Part shown: one piece after another, positions 21,045-32,100 of the stretch
Layout of the letters: every line of letters starts with the position of its first letter
Numbering within the stretch: the stretch's first letter is position 1
Source: Phlebiopsis flavidoalba
Lineage: Eukaryota; Basidiomycota; Agaricomycetes; Polyporales; Phanerochaetaceae
Assembly: GCA_035772785.1 (NCBI GenBank)
Contig: JAOCPU010000105.1
Location: forward strand, 1-35,377
DNA: 35,377 nt
Direction of reading: 5' to 3'
Position numbers and translations under genes: made by a program
Notes under the pieces: generated by a model
What the model was told of the DNA's origin: nothing
The model's database searches: none
The model's input: only the letters and a program-made list of their open reading frames with translations

Positions 21045-21359
21045 ATACCAGGGCTTGCTGAGGTAGGACAGGAAGGATAAGGCCTCCCCCCAGAACGAAG
21101 GTGGTAAACGAGCTATAGAGAGCATAGCAGTGATGCCCACAACTGGAGTGTGGTTGAAATGCCCAGCAACAGGATTCTGCCCACACCAATTTGCGCACAG
21201 TGTGTTGCCCGTCGATCCCACATTCAACGCAGAGAGCATTGCGCTCTTGGCTGATATACTCATCATCCTTGTCATTGCGCAAAGCAAGTAGCCTCTGCTT
21301 GGTCTGTGCTCCAGTGTGCACTTTCCATTGCTAAAATGCGGACAAGGCCTCTCCTGGTT

Positions 21360-21412
21360 TGTTTGGTTGTTCTATGTGATGCCACACCCCCTTCTGCTCC
21401 TGTATAGAGTCA
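21360..21412 (+). mobile_element. LTR fragment, family 2 (copy E)
   Basis: TGTTTGGTTGTTCTATGTGA followed by TGCCACACC matches the first 50 bases of the other LTRs. It then breaks off near TATAGAGTC. It sits just upstream (on the minus strand) of the integrase catalytic block. Confidence 0.6.
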
Positions 21413-21566
21413 AGGTGAGCCAGTGGCGATAACCAGAGTGTGTGCGGACAGGAATAGCGGTAACAAAGTATCTCTAGTGGGGGCAGGGCCGAGGTGGGGG
21501 AGAGAGCTGCGTATGGCTCAAGTGAGGACAAAACTGTTTTATCTAGATGGACAGTTTTTGAATATA

Positions 21567-22300
21567 TCAATTGTGGCAGAGGAAATTTAGTTGTGTTACA
21601 ATTGAGGGCAATGTGGTCAAAGTGGATGTGGATCTTGAAACAATGAAATTGAGTAAGGTAGGAGATGGAGAGCGGATTTCACGCAAGCGTAGGGGCATGC
21701 AGGACTCTGATGACCTCAACGGGTTGCGCGCAGACTTTCCCTTAACCACTGGAGCGGACACAACACGTTCCAACCCAACAGAGTTGACAAGTGTCATTGT
21801 CAAGGTGGATTGCAATGTGCGAATGTGTGTAGTCCTGTAGCCAATGGCAGTGAGGCACCTTATGAGCAGTGGCGCCCGTGTCCGTAGTCTAGAGGCGGTG
21901 AGCAGCATGCGCTAGCAATGTTGACAACAACAGACGAACGAACTGTGTGGCCTGGCCAGCATGCTCCATTGGAGTGGGACGTCTGCGCAGCGCTCCCCTT
22001 AGCAGCGGCGCCAATCTTGCCCCTGGCATGCTGCTTACAAGATACCCTGGACAGCATAGTGCCTTTTCGCGCTGCAAGCCAATAGCAGGAAGCAATGTTG
22101 TGACTAGAGATGGTGTAGAACTCGCATGGGACAGTGTTGAAGGCCTGAGAGGTCGCGGCAGAAAGCAAAGAGCTGGAGCCCAGAGTAGTAAAGCTGGCTC
22201 CTGGAGTGGTAAAGTCGGTCAGGGAGCACAAGGATTTCTCGCTGATGAAGGCCTTCTGAAGCATGTCCTTATCGAATTTGTCGAGGAGCTGAAGCGAAGA
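21567..22300 (-). pseudogene. Probable copia gag/protease remnant
   Basis: It lies where gag and protease belong relative to the integrase. The frame at 21860-22264 reads HNIASCYWLAARKG followed by Lys/Ala/Gly-rich sequence, which resembles the region just after a CCHC knuckle in copia gag (..GH.I..CW..GGGK..). The protease DSG motif could not be found. The plus-strand ORF of 119 codons here is the antisense shadow. Assignment rests mainly on position. Confidence 0.4.
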
Positions 22301-22746
22301 GGCTGAATGATCATAAGACTCAGGAGGGCTCTACATCATAGTGATTGTCACCTGTTTCCTTGTCCAGCTTGTCAAGTGTGCAGGGGGAAGAGCGCAAATT
22401 TCTCGCTTTATGATCATATCATGTGCGAGCATCAATTCGGTTCCTTAAATATGGCAGGTATTTGTTTTCAGCCACGTGGATGGAAAAATGAAAACTTTTT
22501 ATAGGTGTAAAAGCATGTGTGTCAGGCCCCTTCTATGGCGTAAACGTGTCGCAAGTCAGACTTAGGGTAGTCAAAAATGAGGTCCGATTGCTTCTTGATA
22601 GGTTGTGACAGTCGGATTTGACTGGCCAGTGGACTCATCAACTGAGTTGTGCGCCCCCGCAGCGCTGTGAGCATTGGTCAGAGTGGAGAGCCCACAAGCA
22701 AGCGAGGAGTGGTTTAGGAACAGGTGTGAGGGTCTATGCAATACAG
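22301..22746. other. No gene recognised
   Basis: A 65-codon plus-strand ORF (22307-22504) has Cys and His spaced loosely like a zinc finger (CPACQVC .. YDHIMCEH), but it is too short and isolated to call. Confidence 0.4.
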
Positions 22747-22815
22747 TGCTCGCTTCTCTATGTGTGTGTGATGCTGAGCCTTCACTCTGCTCCTCTAAGG
22801 TTTCTCTAGACCTCC
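22747..22815 (+). mobile_element. LTR fragment, family 2 (copy F)
   Basis: TGCTCGCTTCTCTATGTG, GTGATGC and CACTCTGCTCCTCTAAGG match the beginning of the family-2 LTR with drift; the rest is absent. Confidence 0.45.
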
Positions 22816-23465
22816 AAGGTAGGGGGCTCATGCGCAATAGACTACTATCACATAAGATTCACATGATAGTATTACCAATATACATCACAATACATGTACA
22901 TCCTGGCATGCATTTATTCATTGACCTCAGACAAACTGAAAGCTCAAGAATCTGATGACTGTAGTGCTTCAGTAGTCTTCTATTATTGACAGAGAGGGGG
23001 ACATGTAACTGGTACGTCATTTTTGTCAATAAGTCTCTCTCCACAAATAGTATCATGTGGAAGCGCATGCTGCATAAGGCCATCAGCACAAAGGTTGACA
23101 CACCTCTTTGAATCAATATCGCTTTTACTCATCCAAAACATATGGTGTTGTCTAAAGATGAGGAGGAGGATGGAGAGAAACCACTCAACTGAAATGCGCT
23201 TGTCCCTGTCCTGTCACATAAGTGTGGCGGCCAGCAATGACTCGCTTTGCTTGAGGATGGCAGTACATGTCTATTCTTGCAACAACACTTATGTTGCCTA
23301 GCTGCTCGCTCTTCCTTCACTTGCAACACCCCAGCAAAGCGTGGCCTCGAACGAGGGTCACACAGAGAGCATATCTACATGTGTAGACTGGTCTTATATG
23401 ATGGAACTCCTATAGTGTAGTAGGAAGTCGTAGGTCGTGTGATAGTGGTCTATTATGCTTGAGCC
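22816..23465. other. No gene recognised
   Basis: Short opposed ORFs only (22859-23116 minus, 23023-23301 plus); no known motif and no repeat ends. Confidence 0.4.
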
Positions 23466-23668
23466 TTACCTTATGGCCCTTCCATATCACATTTGCCATT
23501 CTCCCGTATTTCCCCCAATTTCTCTCAGCATCTGAGGATTAAGTGCTTGTGTGCGCATCATGCTTGAGGTTCACCCAGCATTAAAGGTTAGTAGTATGCT
23601 AGACCCTTTGCCGTAACACGCTGAGCAGCTCACTCCAGCCTTCAGTCTGGTGTTCTGGTAGTCTTTGT
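23466..23668 (+). mobile_element. LTR fragment, family 2 (copy G)
   Basis: It matches from the TTATGGCCCTTCCATAT block to CAGCTCACTCCAGCCTTCAG and TCTGGTGTTCTGG, but lacks the LTR start. The GGCGATTAAGCGC region is now GAGGATTAAGTGC, again loss of CpG. Confidence 0.6.
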
Positions 23669-23935
23669 TTTCATCATTCTTCTCATTGTCCAGCTATTCT
23701 CTCGAAACACCCAATCTCACTCAGCAGCACCTTTTGTGTAACATAATGAGGTCATCTCTCACTTCTATTGGGCCCCTTCCAGAAAACGACATTGTCTTTG
23801 TGGATATATACCATGTGAATACTTGCTGCAGCTGTTGCTAGGCCTACCAAGAACCGGAACAAGATGAAAGTCCTTTGTGGGCATGGAATGACGGCCTGGT
23901 GTGATAGCCATCACTTAGAAGCTGGATCAGTCCAG

Positions 23936-24215
23936 TGTTTGGTTCTCTGTTGTATGTGATACCACACTTCTCTCCGCTTTTATATGGTTTTCCAGTATTC
24001 TCATCACTTTTTCATAATATCTCCTGATTCCTCTGTCTTTCTATCATTTTTCTCAGCTATAGTTGTAAACTTATGTAGCATTTAAGTCACCAAGCAATTG
24101 GGTATCTGGGTGTATTTTATGCTTGACAGCTTGGTTGGGCCTCTCTTCAGCTGCTCACTCTGACTTTCAGGTCAGTCTGCCATACCTACGCTGTAATATA
24201 TTCAGTTGAGTACCT
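23936..24215 (+). mobile_element. LTR, family 2 (copy H), strongly CpG-depleted
   Basis: It starts TGTTTGGTTCTCTGTTGTAT and aligns through to ACGCTGTAATATATTCAGTT. The CpG-rich block of copy A reads AAGCAATTGGGTATCTGGGT here, so nearly every CpG became TG or CA. The end of the LTR past 24215 is missing or unrecognisable. Confidence 0.65.
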
Positions 24216-24656
24216 GAGCCACATAAAAACACAGCCATAGCAAACTCTCAGGCAAAGTCTTTGCACTAAACTATGTGCTGACATACTCAATGCTCACAAT
24301 CAAGGGTAATGGCATTATCATAGCTAGTGTTGCTACTGGCTCAGTGTTGAGCCAAAGAGCTGCTGAATTGAGTCAAGTTTGGGGCATAGCTGAGCCACCT
24401 AATGGGCACACAGTGCGACTTAGCTTAAACTATGTCTCAAAGCCTAAATGTAGTAGAAGATAAAACCCAGAGGATCACTCTGAGGCACACAATAGAAGTT
24501 GCAAAAGCTGTAAAGATAAGTTCAATGTTTTTTTTTTTAACTTTTGTTACAATTGGCACTCTATAGTCATGCAGTCAATAAGCTGCCACGAGTGAATGAA
24601 TTGGGTAGCTGGAGCCAGCTGGGGCTAAACCCAAGTCATGATTGAGAGTTGAGTAG
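24216..24656. other. No gene recognised; poly-T tract
   Basis: It contains a 62-codon ORF (24275-24463) with no motif and a T run at about 24529-24538. It may be former internal sequence of a copia element, but nothing identifies it. Confidence 0.4.
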
Positions 24657-24999
24657 TGCTTATCACGAAACCCTTACTCATCTGTGTGTGTTGCTAAAGG
24701 GGAGAAGTGTGAACACTAGATAGAGTGCGAGTAACGAAAATATGGGAGAATCTTAACGATGTTGTTAAGCTTGGGGCTTAAGGCCACAAGCGTACCTCTT
24801 TATATACATGTGAGCCAGTCTGTAACGATGTCATCGATGAGCTGGCAGTGTGAGTCATACATGTCAAAGAGTGCCAGAGTGCCAGCTCAGCAACAGCTAA
24901 CCAGAGTGACCTGCTGGCAATGTCTATTCTGCAGCCTGCCCCAGTAACTATGACGGATTATTAACTTAGGTCTGTATTCCATCCTTCTACCTCAGTCCA
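24657..24999 (-). mobile_element. Copia-like LTR, family 1, inverted copy
   Basis: Reverse complement of the LTR at 14742-15064, with TGGACTGAGG at its start (24999) and GTGATAAGCA at its end (24657). It has small insertions relative to the first copy, including a TCATCGATGAC stretch near 24830. The TATATAAA box is kept. Confidence 0.7.
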
Positions 25000-25244
25000 T
25001 GATATCATACTATCTACCTCGGTCCATAGACCTTGTTCTAGTCTCTACCTCGACCTAAGTACATGTGATGCATCCAATGCACATCCAGACCCTTGGTTGA
25101 TGCAAACGTTGTGGTGCAAGCTTTTGTAGTGCAGGAATGCGCTTAAGTGAGCGCTTGAGACTTGATGTTAAATATAAATGAAAATGAAAGAAAATTGACT
25201 AATAGGGCATAATCTGTGACAGTGCTGTAAAATACTCAACTGAG

Positions 25245-25483
25245 AATCTGAACTCAACTGTTCAAGTGCCAGAACACCAGACTGAAGATTGGAGTTAGCA
25301 TCTGAATACATAAAGATACAACATACTGATCTGAAAGCTAGAGAAGCAAAGCCCAAGGCATAAGATGGACCCGGATGCTTAACACACCTGGTGACCCAAA
25401 CACTACATAATTTACAACTAGAACTGAGAAAAATAGAGAGAATACGGAGAAAGGTGTGGCATCACATATACCCAAGAAATGAA
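25245..25483 (-). mobile_element. LTR, family 2 (copy I), inverted and diverged
   Basis: On the minus strand it reads from GTATATGTGATGCCACACC (near 25475) to CAGTCTGGTGTTCTGGCAC (near 25270) and has the long-form insert. CpG sites are almost all gone (CCAGGTGTGTTAAGCATCC). Its T/C-rich section is shortened. Confidence 0.6.
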
Positions 25484-27825
25484 TGTCTAAGCCCAGTCGG
25501 AACTGAGCCAGACTAAGCTGATAGTAATACTAATTGTTTGACACTTGCTCAAGAATAACAACTTGCATCATAACATGTTGCAGCTTTAGCAAATTGAAAG
25601 TACAATGTAATATCATTTACACTGGTTGGCATGTGATGTTTATGCATAGCAGAATGTGAACAGTAGAGAGAAGGAACCATATGCTGAATACATGTACATT
25701 TATGCAGAATGAGCATAGTTTATGTCTGCAACTTGTAGCAGGGCATGTAGGTAGTTGTAGAGTGTATATTCTATCTACTCACCTGGCTGGCAGCTGTTTG
25801 CCTCATCATTGAATGGCATAAGCACAATTCTCTCTAAACAAGGTAGATAATAAGAGCAAGTGATATAGTTGCAAGTAAAATAGAGCAATTGGGCTTCAAA
25901 TATCTCCAAACAATAACTTATATCTGGTTTATAAATAGTCATATGATATACATTACATACAATTACAAAACAAAAATAATTCAATTAGGCTTTGAGCATT
26001 TGTAAACCGTAGCTTACAGCTTGAAAAACACAGCTATAGGCTGTAAATTTGCTAAAAGCAATTATATATATATATATATTGAATATAAATTATTTTTGAA
26101 TATGACAAAAATAGCTTATAAGAACTAAAATGAAATGGAAATATGAAATTGATGTATATCATAATCAACCTTATGTATAGACATAACTTGACACATATTT
26201 TTAGCTAATCAACATTGTTCATTACAAAGCATTTATGCAATTATATTCCATGTATTTCACAAGTATCTATTTTATATAGTAATACAACATTGTAATAAAA
26301 TTAGAAAAAAAAGTGGAAGCAATATTCAAACATTTTGAGTGCTCCAGATTTGACACTTAGTATATATTGAGAGTCATTTTCTTTGAGATTGCTAGAGCAC
26401 CAAGCATTTTGTTCAAATCGAATGCTGAGAGTAAAATTAGTGTATTAGCATATAAGATCACAGTTTGGTTTAATAGTTGCATTAAAGAGAGCTAGCAATA
26501 GCACGCCTGTATCCAGTAAGCTCACATATTCATTTTGCCATTTTAAAGCCTGTACATTTTCTAGCATCTAATATCTTTATTGGGATTTTATATCACTGCG
26601 CTTCAATAACTGTGGCCATTATATACAAACTGCTTATTGTACTTTCAAATAGTATAAAAAATTGCTCTTTGCACATTTTTCATTGCTATGAGAGGCTCTT
26701 TACTAAGGAACAAATTTCCCAAATATTTCTAGGCTTGCCCTTGTTTAGCTATAAACAAAGGTTTTTTTTTTGTTTGTTAAACAAAACACTTGAAACTAGA
26801 GAGTGGCTAAAAACAAATGCAGAAAATGCCTTTTCTTTTTTGTTGTTAATTACTAACTGGCAGTAGAAAAAGACAACCTTCCTTTGCAACGGAGCTATTA
26901 AAGTGCTTATTCAATTTATGGACTATTACTATATGTAGCTTTTCATAAACAGCATAGAAAGGCAATTGCTATGTAAAGAAATAGCTGCTTTGCTCTATTG
27001 CAGCTGATGTAGGCTCTTTTTTTTTTTTTGCCATAAAATTTTGCTAATTTGCTTTTGTAGTGATTTACTTGCTAGAATAATAAATATCCATTTTTTTCTC
27101 AGCTTCAGTATTGCAATGGATTATCAAACAGGATATGTTTTGGCTAGCAGACAAGCTGCACTTGGTAGCAGTACATAACATGTGGAGTGTAATAATATAC
27201 CATGAGCATCCAGATCATTTGAGGATCTGCGACATTTACTGGCTTTGGCTGCGAAAAAGCCAAATGTGTGAGTTAATTTTTTTGCTATAAGAAGAGTGTT
27301 TCACTGAGAGACTGGGTCACAAGGTCTGTCACAATGCGCTGTGCATTCTTGACACATTTATAATAGGATGAATTTGCAGTAGAAAAAAAAATTCAGATCA
27401 GTTCATACAGACCAAGAGACTTGAGACAAAGAAATTTCAGCTCACTCTTGTGAAACAGTGCACAAATGTTGGCAGGGAACATGGCCTTCATGTCCATTTG
27501 ATGTCTTGGGCATGTCTCTGGTGGGGTGCTTGGATAAGCAAGTGATATAAGCTACCATGACTTGCTATAATATAGGCAGGCTGAGAAGGAAGAAGAAGCC
27601 AAAGGTGGCAATTTGAGGTATAGATTTGCCTGATGTTGGATTGCTAGCTTCCAATCATCTATTCTTTTTACAGGATCACACAAATAGATACAAATGTCAT
27701 TGAGTGCAAATAAGAGACTGCAAGACTTGTGAGAACAGATAAGTGCCAAATAAGACTTTGCAGATCTGATACAAATTAGCAGCAGAATATAATATCTAGG
27801 CAACTGGGGTAGCAGATAGAGCATG
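25484..27825. other. A+T-rich stretch with no recognised gene
   Basis: About 2.3 kb with short ORFs only. It holds a TA microsatellite at about 26064-26079 and homopolymer T runs near 26762 and 27017-27031. The 84-codon plus ORF (26612-26866) and the 93-codon minus ORF (27552-27833) have no familiar motif. Deeply decayed transposon sequence is likely, but nothing shows which kind. Confidence 0.5.
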
Positions 27826-28140
27826 TGTGACACCCAAATTTGGCACTGGACTTGAACACTAAGCCTCGGTTAATGTCCCATGCAAGTTGCTCTTGCTGCC
27901 CTTGCACTTGCTCAAGTTGGAATACTAAAAGGTATTTAACAGATCCTGGTTGCAGAGAACTTACTCACCAGCCCCTCTCTTATCTGTTTGAGCTCCTATC
28001 ATCTCTCTCTCTCTTCAACACTTCTCTTGTTGAGTTACCATCTATGTCTTCTAAATCTATGTACCACTACTGTTGCGCTGCACCGCTATCTTTATCTATT
28101 GACAAGTCTTGCCACATGACATTATGCATCAGCCACACTA
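27826..28140 (+). repeat. LTR-like or promoter-like segment
   Basis: It starts TGTGACACCCAAATTTGGCA, has a TATTTAA box near 27932 and a CT-rich stretch at about 28000-28015, in an order reminiscent of an LTR (U3, TATA, leader). No second copy occurs in this window and the end is not defined, so it could equally be a decayed gene promoter. Confidence 0.25.
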
Positions 28141-28650
28141 CATTTGATGTCAGCATTGCAGTCTACTACTCTATTATCAAACAGCTTTGAGCTTCACTGC
28201 ATAGGCGCCAGATGCCATTGACGGCAGTTTCACATTAACAGTAAGTCGTTGATGACACTGCATGAACTTGCAACTTACTAACTGGCATTTTCCATGCAAA
28301 TCAGCCCTCTGATGGTCTCAGCTTCCATAAACATGCAAGCCCCATTGAGGACTCGACACATCGTCATTGTAATATCTTTGCTCAAGCATGCTGAATTGGA
28401 TCATGTTTATTCAACAGAAATTGAGTGCAGTTTAAGTAAAATCTGGCTAGCCGGAATGGCTGGCTTGCTGCTTAAATACAATTAATGAGCTATACAGTAC
28501 TACATGAATAGGACAGCATGTTGGTGTTCCAATTGAGATAGTGGTGGCCACATTTGCACGACTAGCACCTCAGGAACTGGGAGGCACTAGTAGTTCTAAA
28601 TTTGTTACATCCTCCTCTTTTAGCCAAAGCACCGCAGAGATAATAATAGT
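28141..28650. other. No gene recognised
   Basis: Short frames only; a 63-codon plus ORF at 28294-28485 shows no motif. Confidence 0.4.
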
Positions 28651-29268
28651 TTATATGGAGAAGGCGGTCACATCAACCTGAGAATTGAATACTGTCAAGT
28701 TCACGTTGTATATTATTACCAACTCTGTCCAGCTGGTAATGCCAACGATCTTGTTGGTGAATGAGGTTTCCTTAAATATGCTATATAGAGGCATTCTCAG
28801 GCTAGCCCTTGATAATTGCCACAAACAGTATCTGACCGTGGCAGGGGATATGGTTCTGAGCAGAGATAGTCCCTTGAGATTAGCAAGATGTCCACGCAAT
28901 GCAACTTAAGGTTGTCCACCATCACAGGGCTAAGGCGCATAAACTGGCATACAAGCTTAGTCTTCCAGCTGGGCTCAGCCAGCTTGACAAGATAAAGGAG
29001 GCCGTATAGGGCCTTATCATTAACCTGAAGGAGGGTCTCCGATTCGTGATATACGCTGGGGAGTATCCATCCCGTAAATGCAATGAAGTCCCCGAACGTC
29101 AGTGATGTGGTTCCAGTTGAATACATTGGGCACAATGCTAGACATTGCTTGCTCAGACCGTAGGGGAGCTATAACAATGTCATCAGTATTTACGGCTATA
29201 GGCCCCACTGTAGAGTTTGCCGCAGTGCTTGTAGATAGTTGTGATGGGGGTGTGGTAAACTGGGGCAT
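28651..29268 (-). pseudogene. Unknown protein, degenerate coding stretch
   Basis: Three minus-strand frames follow one another without large gaps: 29268-29020 (MPQFTTPPSQLSTSTAANST, Ser/Thr-rich start), 29135-28797 (LTFGDFIAFTGWILPSVYHE, then ALYGLLYLVKLAEPSWKTKL) and 28899-28651 (IVGITSWTELVIIYNVNLTV). The amino-acid mix looks protein-like, and the frames overlap as expected for one protein of about 200 residues with two frameshifts. I do not recognise the family. A retrotransposon gag or a repeated fungal protein would both fit, but neither is shown. Confidence 0.4.
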
Positions 29269-29389
29269 ATTGGATATTTTGCCCGATTTGCCAGCACAGC
29301 TTCATCTAGTAGTACTGTTGTACTTTGGCGGCAACTTCTGGCATACTGGCTCTGATTCATTATTGATCATCAGTTGAGTTTGCTGTACC

Positions 29390-30540
29390 ACTTTAGTGCA
29401 AGTATGCAGCTGTTAGGTCATATCTTTGCCATGAGGCATGCAATATCTCGCACCATTATTGAACAGCACAAAATAAGAACAGTCAAGAATAAAAATAATA
29501 AAATATATTAAAATGAAAATATAATAATACTTGGACAATGACTTTTTATAATATCTGTAGCTTGGACTGTTAGTAATAAATATTTAGCCTACAATGGACA
29601 TCATATGTAATAGTTATCATGTAACATTGTACAGAAAGAGTGGGTAAAGGAAATGCTTTATAAGGCATGAACAAGAAATTTGTCAGCCATTACTAATATT
29701 TCCATAAAAGCTTATCAATTTGCTAAATAATCGGGCTCCCATTGGCTGGCTAAAATAGCTCACCACGATTGCTTACCAAGCAGACTAAATCTAGGGTGAG
29801 GCATTTCTGCCATTGGCTAACAGACAGTTTGAAGCAAGCACTTGTTGCTACGAGCATAGCAAAATGTCTTGAAATAGTTGTTACCCTTGACAACAATTGT
29901 TATGAGACAAAAGATGTAAAAGGAACTCAGACAAACTCACAACGAGAAAGACGCAGAGTTTAGATGATCCCAGCACAGAGGCTTAGGGCACAGTATATTT
30001 GCAACAGACAGCAACTGAGACAGTCACAAGTTATAAGTTTTTATTGTATTTTCCAAGCATTAGACTTGGTACTCACAAGTTTCCGAGGCATATTTAGATA
30101 TATCCCTCTATTAGGCTAGGCAGCTTTTGATCTGTGAGAGGCACAAGATCTCTTTGAGGCAGTGCATAGAGCTCATTGTGTTAGCAAAAGTCTTTCTGCA
30201 AGATGCAGTAAAAGGGCTAACTTCATTATGACTGAAAGTACTTTGAGGAAGCGAATCTAGAATATTCCGGAAACAGAGGTATTGGCTTCTGCTGGTATAC
30301 AGCAATCTATACTACTTGATTTTGAATACATCTCATCTAACCAAATACTACACACTTTAAAGAAGGAAATAAACTTCTTATACACAATCGACTGCATGAC
30401 AGGCAGAAATAATCAGCTGGTAAAGAATTTGATAAGTAGAAGTTATACATTCCTATTTGTGAACAGCGTTAGTAGGCAATCATCACGCTCACCAGCACAC
30501 AGTATCACTAAGAATTAAGGACTTTCCACATCCATCTCCA
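29390..30540. other. A+T-rich, no gene recognised
   Basis: It contains only ORFs of about 60-80 codons in different frames without motifs. Confidence 0.45.
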
Positions 30541-30606
30541 TGAACAACTGTGATAGCCTGGTGTAGAGGCCCGGTTGTAGGCACGCCGTGGAACTACGGC
30601 GTGACA
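30541..30606 (+). repeat. LTR-terminus-like repeat, copy 2, with hairpin
   Basis: TGAACAACTGTGATAGCCTG and the GGCCCGG block match 259-290. It is followed by CACGCCGT..ACGGCGTG (30582-30603), an 8 bp stem with a 6-base loop. Mushroom Ty3/gypsy LTR ends commonly carry such a CACG..CGTG palindrome, so an old LTR end is likely. Two related units, AACCAGCGAGCAGG and AACCAACGAGCAGG, follow near 30649 and 30709. Confidence 0.4.
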
Positions 30607-31049
30607 CTCAAATGAAAAACAAAAACAGGCACAAAGTATATTCTTTAAACCAGCGAGCAGGGGGTAAGTACAGGTAGTATGTATGTAATGAGTAGCAGCG
30701 TACCTTTGAACCAACGAGCAGGTGGTAAAGAGAGCTCGAGATTTGAGATTGAATATATGTAGCCACAAAAAACAAGGTTTAAGCAAAACAGTGACGCAAG
30801 GGAAAGGGGCTGGATTGTGGAAGCAAATGTAAGTCTAAAATGGAAAGATGAATAAGAAGGAGGTAAGTGCGCAGCGCAGAAGCAAAAGATAACTACAAGT
30901 GACTGTGAAAAGCGTGTAAGCCCGCAGTGGGGTTACACTCTTTTCCATCCCAAAGACACTGGCAAAGTAGAGCAATCAAGCCTCCAGAATGGTGTCCTTG
31001 AGGCCTTGTTCCCAACGGAAGACGTCAAGGACCTCAAGGTTGGCAACCT
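30607..31049. other. No gene recognised beyond a short direct repeat
   Basis: Apart from the two AACCA.CGAGCAGG units about 60 bases apart, no structure was seen. It may be the body of the LTR-like element that starts at 30549. Confidence 0.35.
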
Positions 31050-31388
31050 GTGCGCCACACAGCTATGAGTTGTATTCAGGACCATAACCGTGCCAGCAAA
31101 CAGCTAGCCTCATCTGCAGTGGCGGCAATCAAGAATGTGCTTGATGAACCACTCTTGCTTGCCTTTGAGAATAATGACAGGGCTGGGCTGCTCCAGATGA
31201 CGTGCAGAGAATATCTCATTGTTGTTCGCAGTCCACAAGCAAAGCAAGGAGGCGTAGAAGGTAAGCAGAATATGCAAGTGGTTGGCGAGGTCGCAGGCGT
31301 GTGTGTAGCCTTGATGTATTATGGGCCTATTTCTAGAGCATCCCATAATGTGTTTTGTGGCTATCTCATAGTGCCCACTGTAGCCTAG
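31050..31388 (+). CDS. Hypothetical 112-codon ORF
   Basis: It is open from ATG 31050 to TAG at 31386-31388. The first 50 residues are Ala-rich and plausible for a helix (RASKQLASSAVAAIKNVLDE). No family is recognised. An overlapping 78-codon minus ORF exists. Codon and base use do not distinguish it from its surroundings, so it may be chance or a remnant. Confidence 0.2.
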   Translation: MRHTAMSCIQDHNRASKQLASSAVAAIKNVLDEPLLLAFENNDRAGLLQMTCREYLIVVRSPQAKQGGVEGKQNMQVVGEVAGVCVALMYYGPISRASHNVFCGYLIVPTVA

Positions 31389-32100
31389 TCCCCTTCATCT
31401 TAAAATAGGGGACCAAAAATGTCGAAAATATTCTGGGTGGTAGGGCCATCAAAACAAACTGTATATTAGCTACATATCTTTGGCATATGATTTTTGATGA
31501 AAGGAAGCTATGAGGCAAAATAGAGCTTTCTACAATATGCAACTCCATGGAATTATGGAAGAAAACACTCAAAAAGCGCCAGAAACCGGTTTCCATCAAA
31601 AGCTTTGTGGCACTGATGGTGCCTGCTCCCAGATAAGATTCTGCTTGTATCAAATCAGGTTAGATCTTGATAGGCTAGCTTCTGGCATTATATTCCGCTT
31701 TTCCTGCCCATTTATTTCTATTGCTATTCCTGCCTTCCCTTTTTGTTCTCCTCTATTCCTTCATGTAGGTTACATAGATATACATTTGTAGAGCTCAGAT
31801 CTCAATTTCGAGAGGTTCATGATGTGTAGGGCCTACAGGGATATAAATACTATTATAAATAATAAAAAAGCGGTGAAATGGCATATTGGGGATATACCCT
31901 GGGGGAATGGAGGCCTAGAAATGAGCGGTATGCTTGCCATTGTATAGGCATACATTGGGATAATACAGAAACAAAGTTTTGCAAGCTACCCAAGCACATG
32001 AGAACAATAGGGATATATATTACTAGCGGATATGGGCCATTTCTGGCTCGACCGATTTATGAATAACCTTTTGTGACTTACAGTAGATACTTGCAGTATC
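31389..32100. other. No gene recognised
   Basis: ORFs of 62 to 95 codons on both strands without motifs. A CTGCTTGTATCAAATCAGG..-like stretch and a C/T-rich run at 31700-31760 are the only notable features. Confidence 0.4.

Larger units (their letters stand above)
18208..21330 (-). pseudogene. Ty1/copia pol: integrase, reverse transcriptase, RNase H, degenerate
   Basis: On the minus strand the order is that of Ty1/copia. Integrase: LRNDKDDEYIS (about 21255), GIDGQHTVR, then GITAMLSIARLPPSFWGEAL (about 21100). After an LTR insertion it continues LFEAFYGWRPHVLHLRIWEC (about 20700) and NLIGYPSGH, FCDECYFPG. A Ser/Pro-rich low-complexity linker lies at 20130-20420. RT (RVT_2): EIEAHIANGTW near 19785, SLDISHAFIQNGELEEEIYM (19520-19470), LVKSLYALKQ, KLGSSRLHSDAS, then a damaged FIDD box near 19240 and ELSSTAFKLRDLGPTSFLLG. 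RNase H: TYSDADYAGEDTLRSTGAYV (18725-18660), WSSKLQTVVAQSTTKAEYLA, and MVADLLTKALP (about 18330) near the end. Frameshifts and stops divide it into many pieces. The integrase linker is G+C-rich compared with its flanks. Confidence 0.9.

Noticed and set aside
22307..22504. Possible zinc finger (CPACQVC..YDHIMCEH)
   Set aside because: The spacing is loose, the ORF is 65 codons and isolated, and no second finger or partner domain is present.
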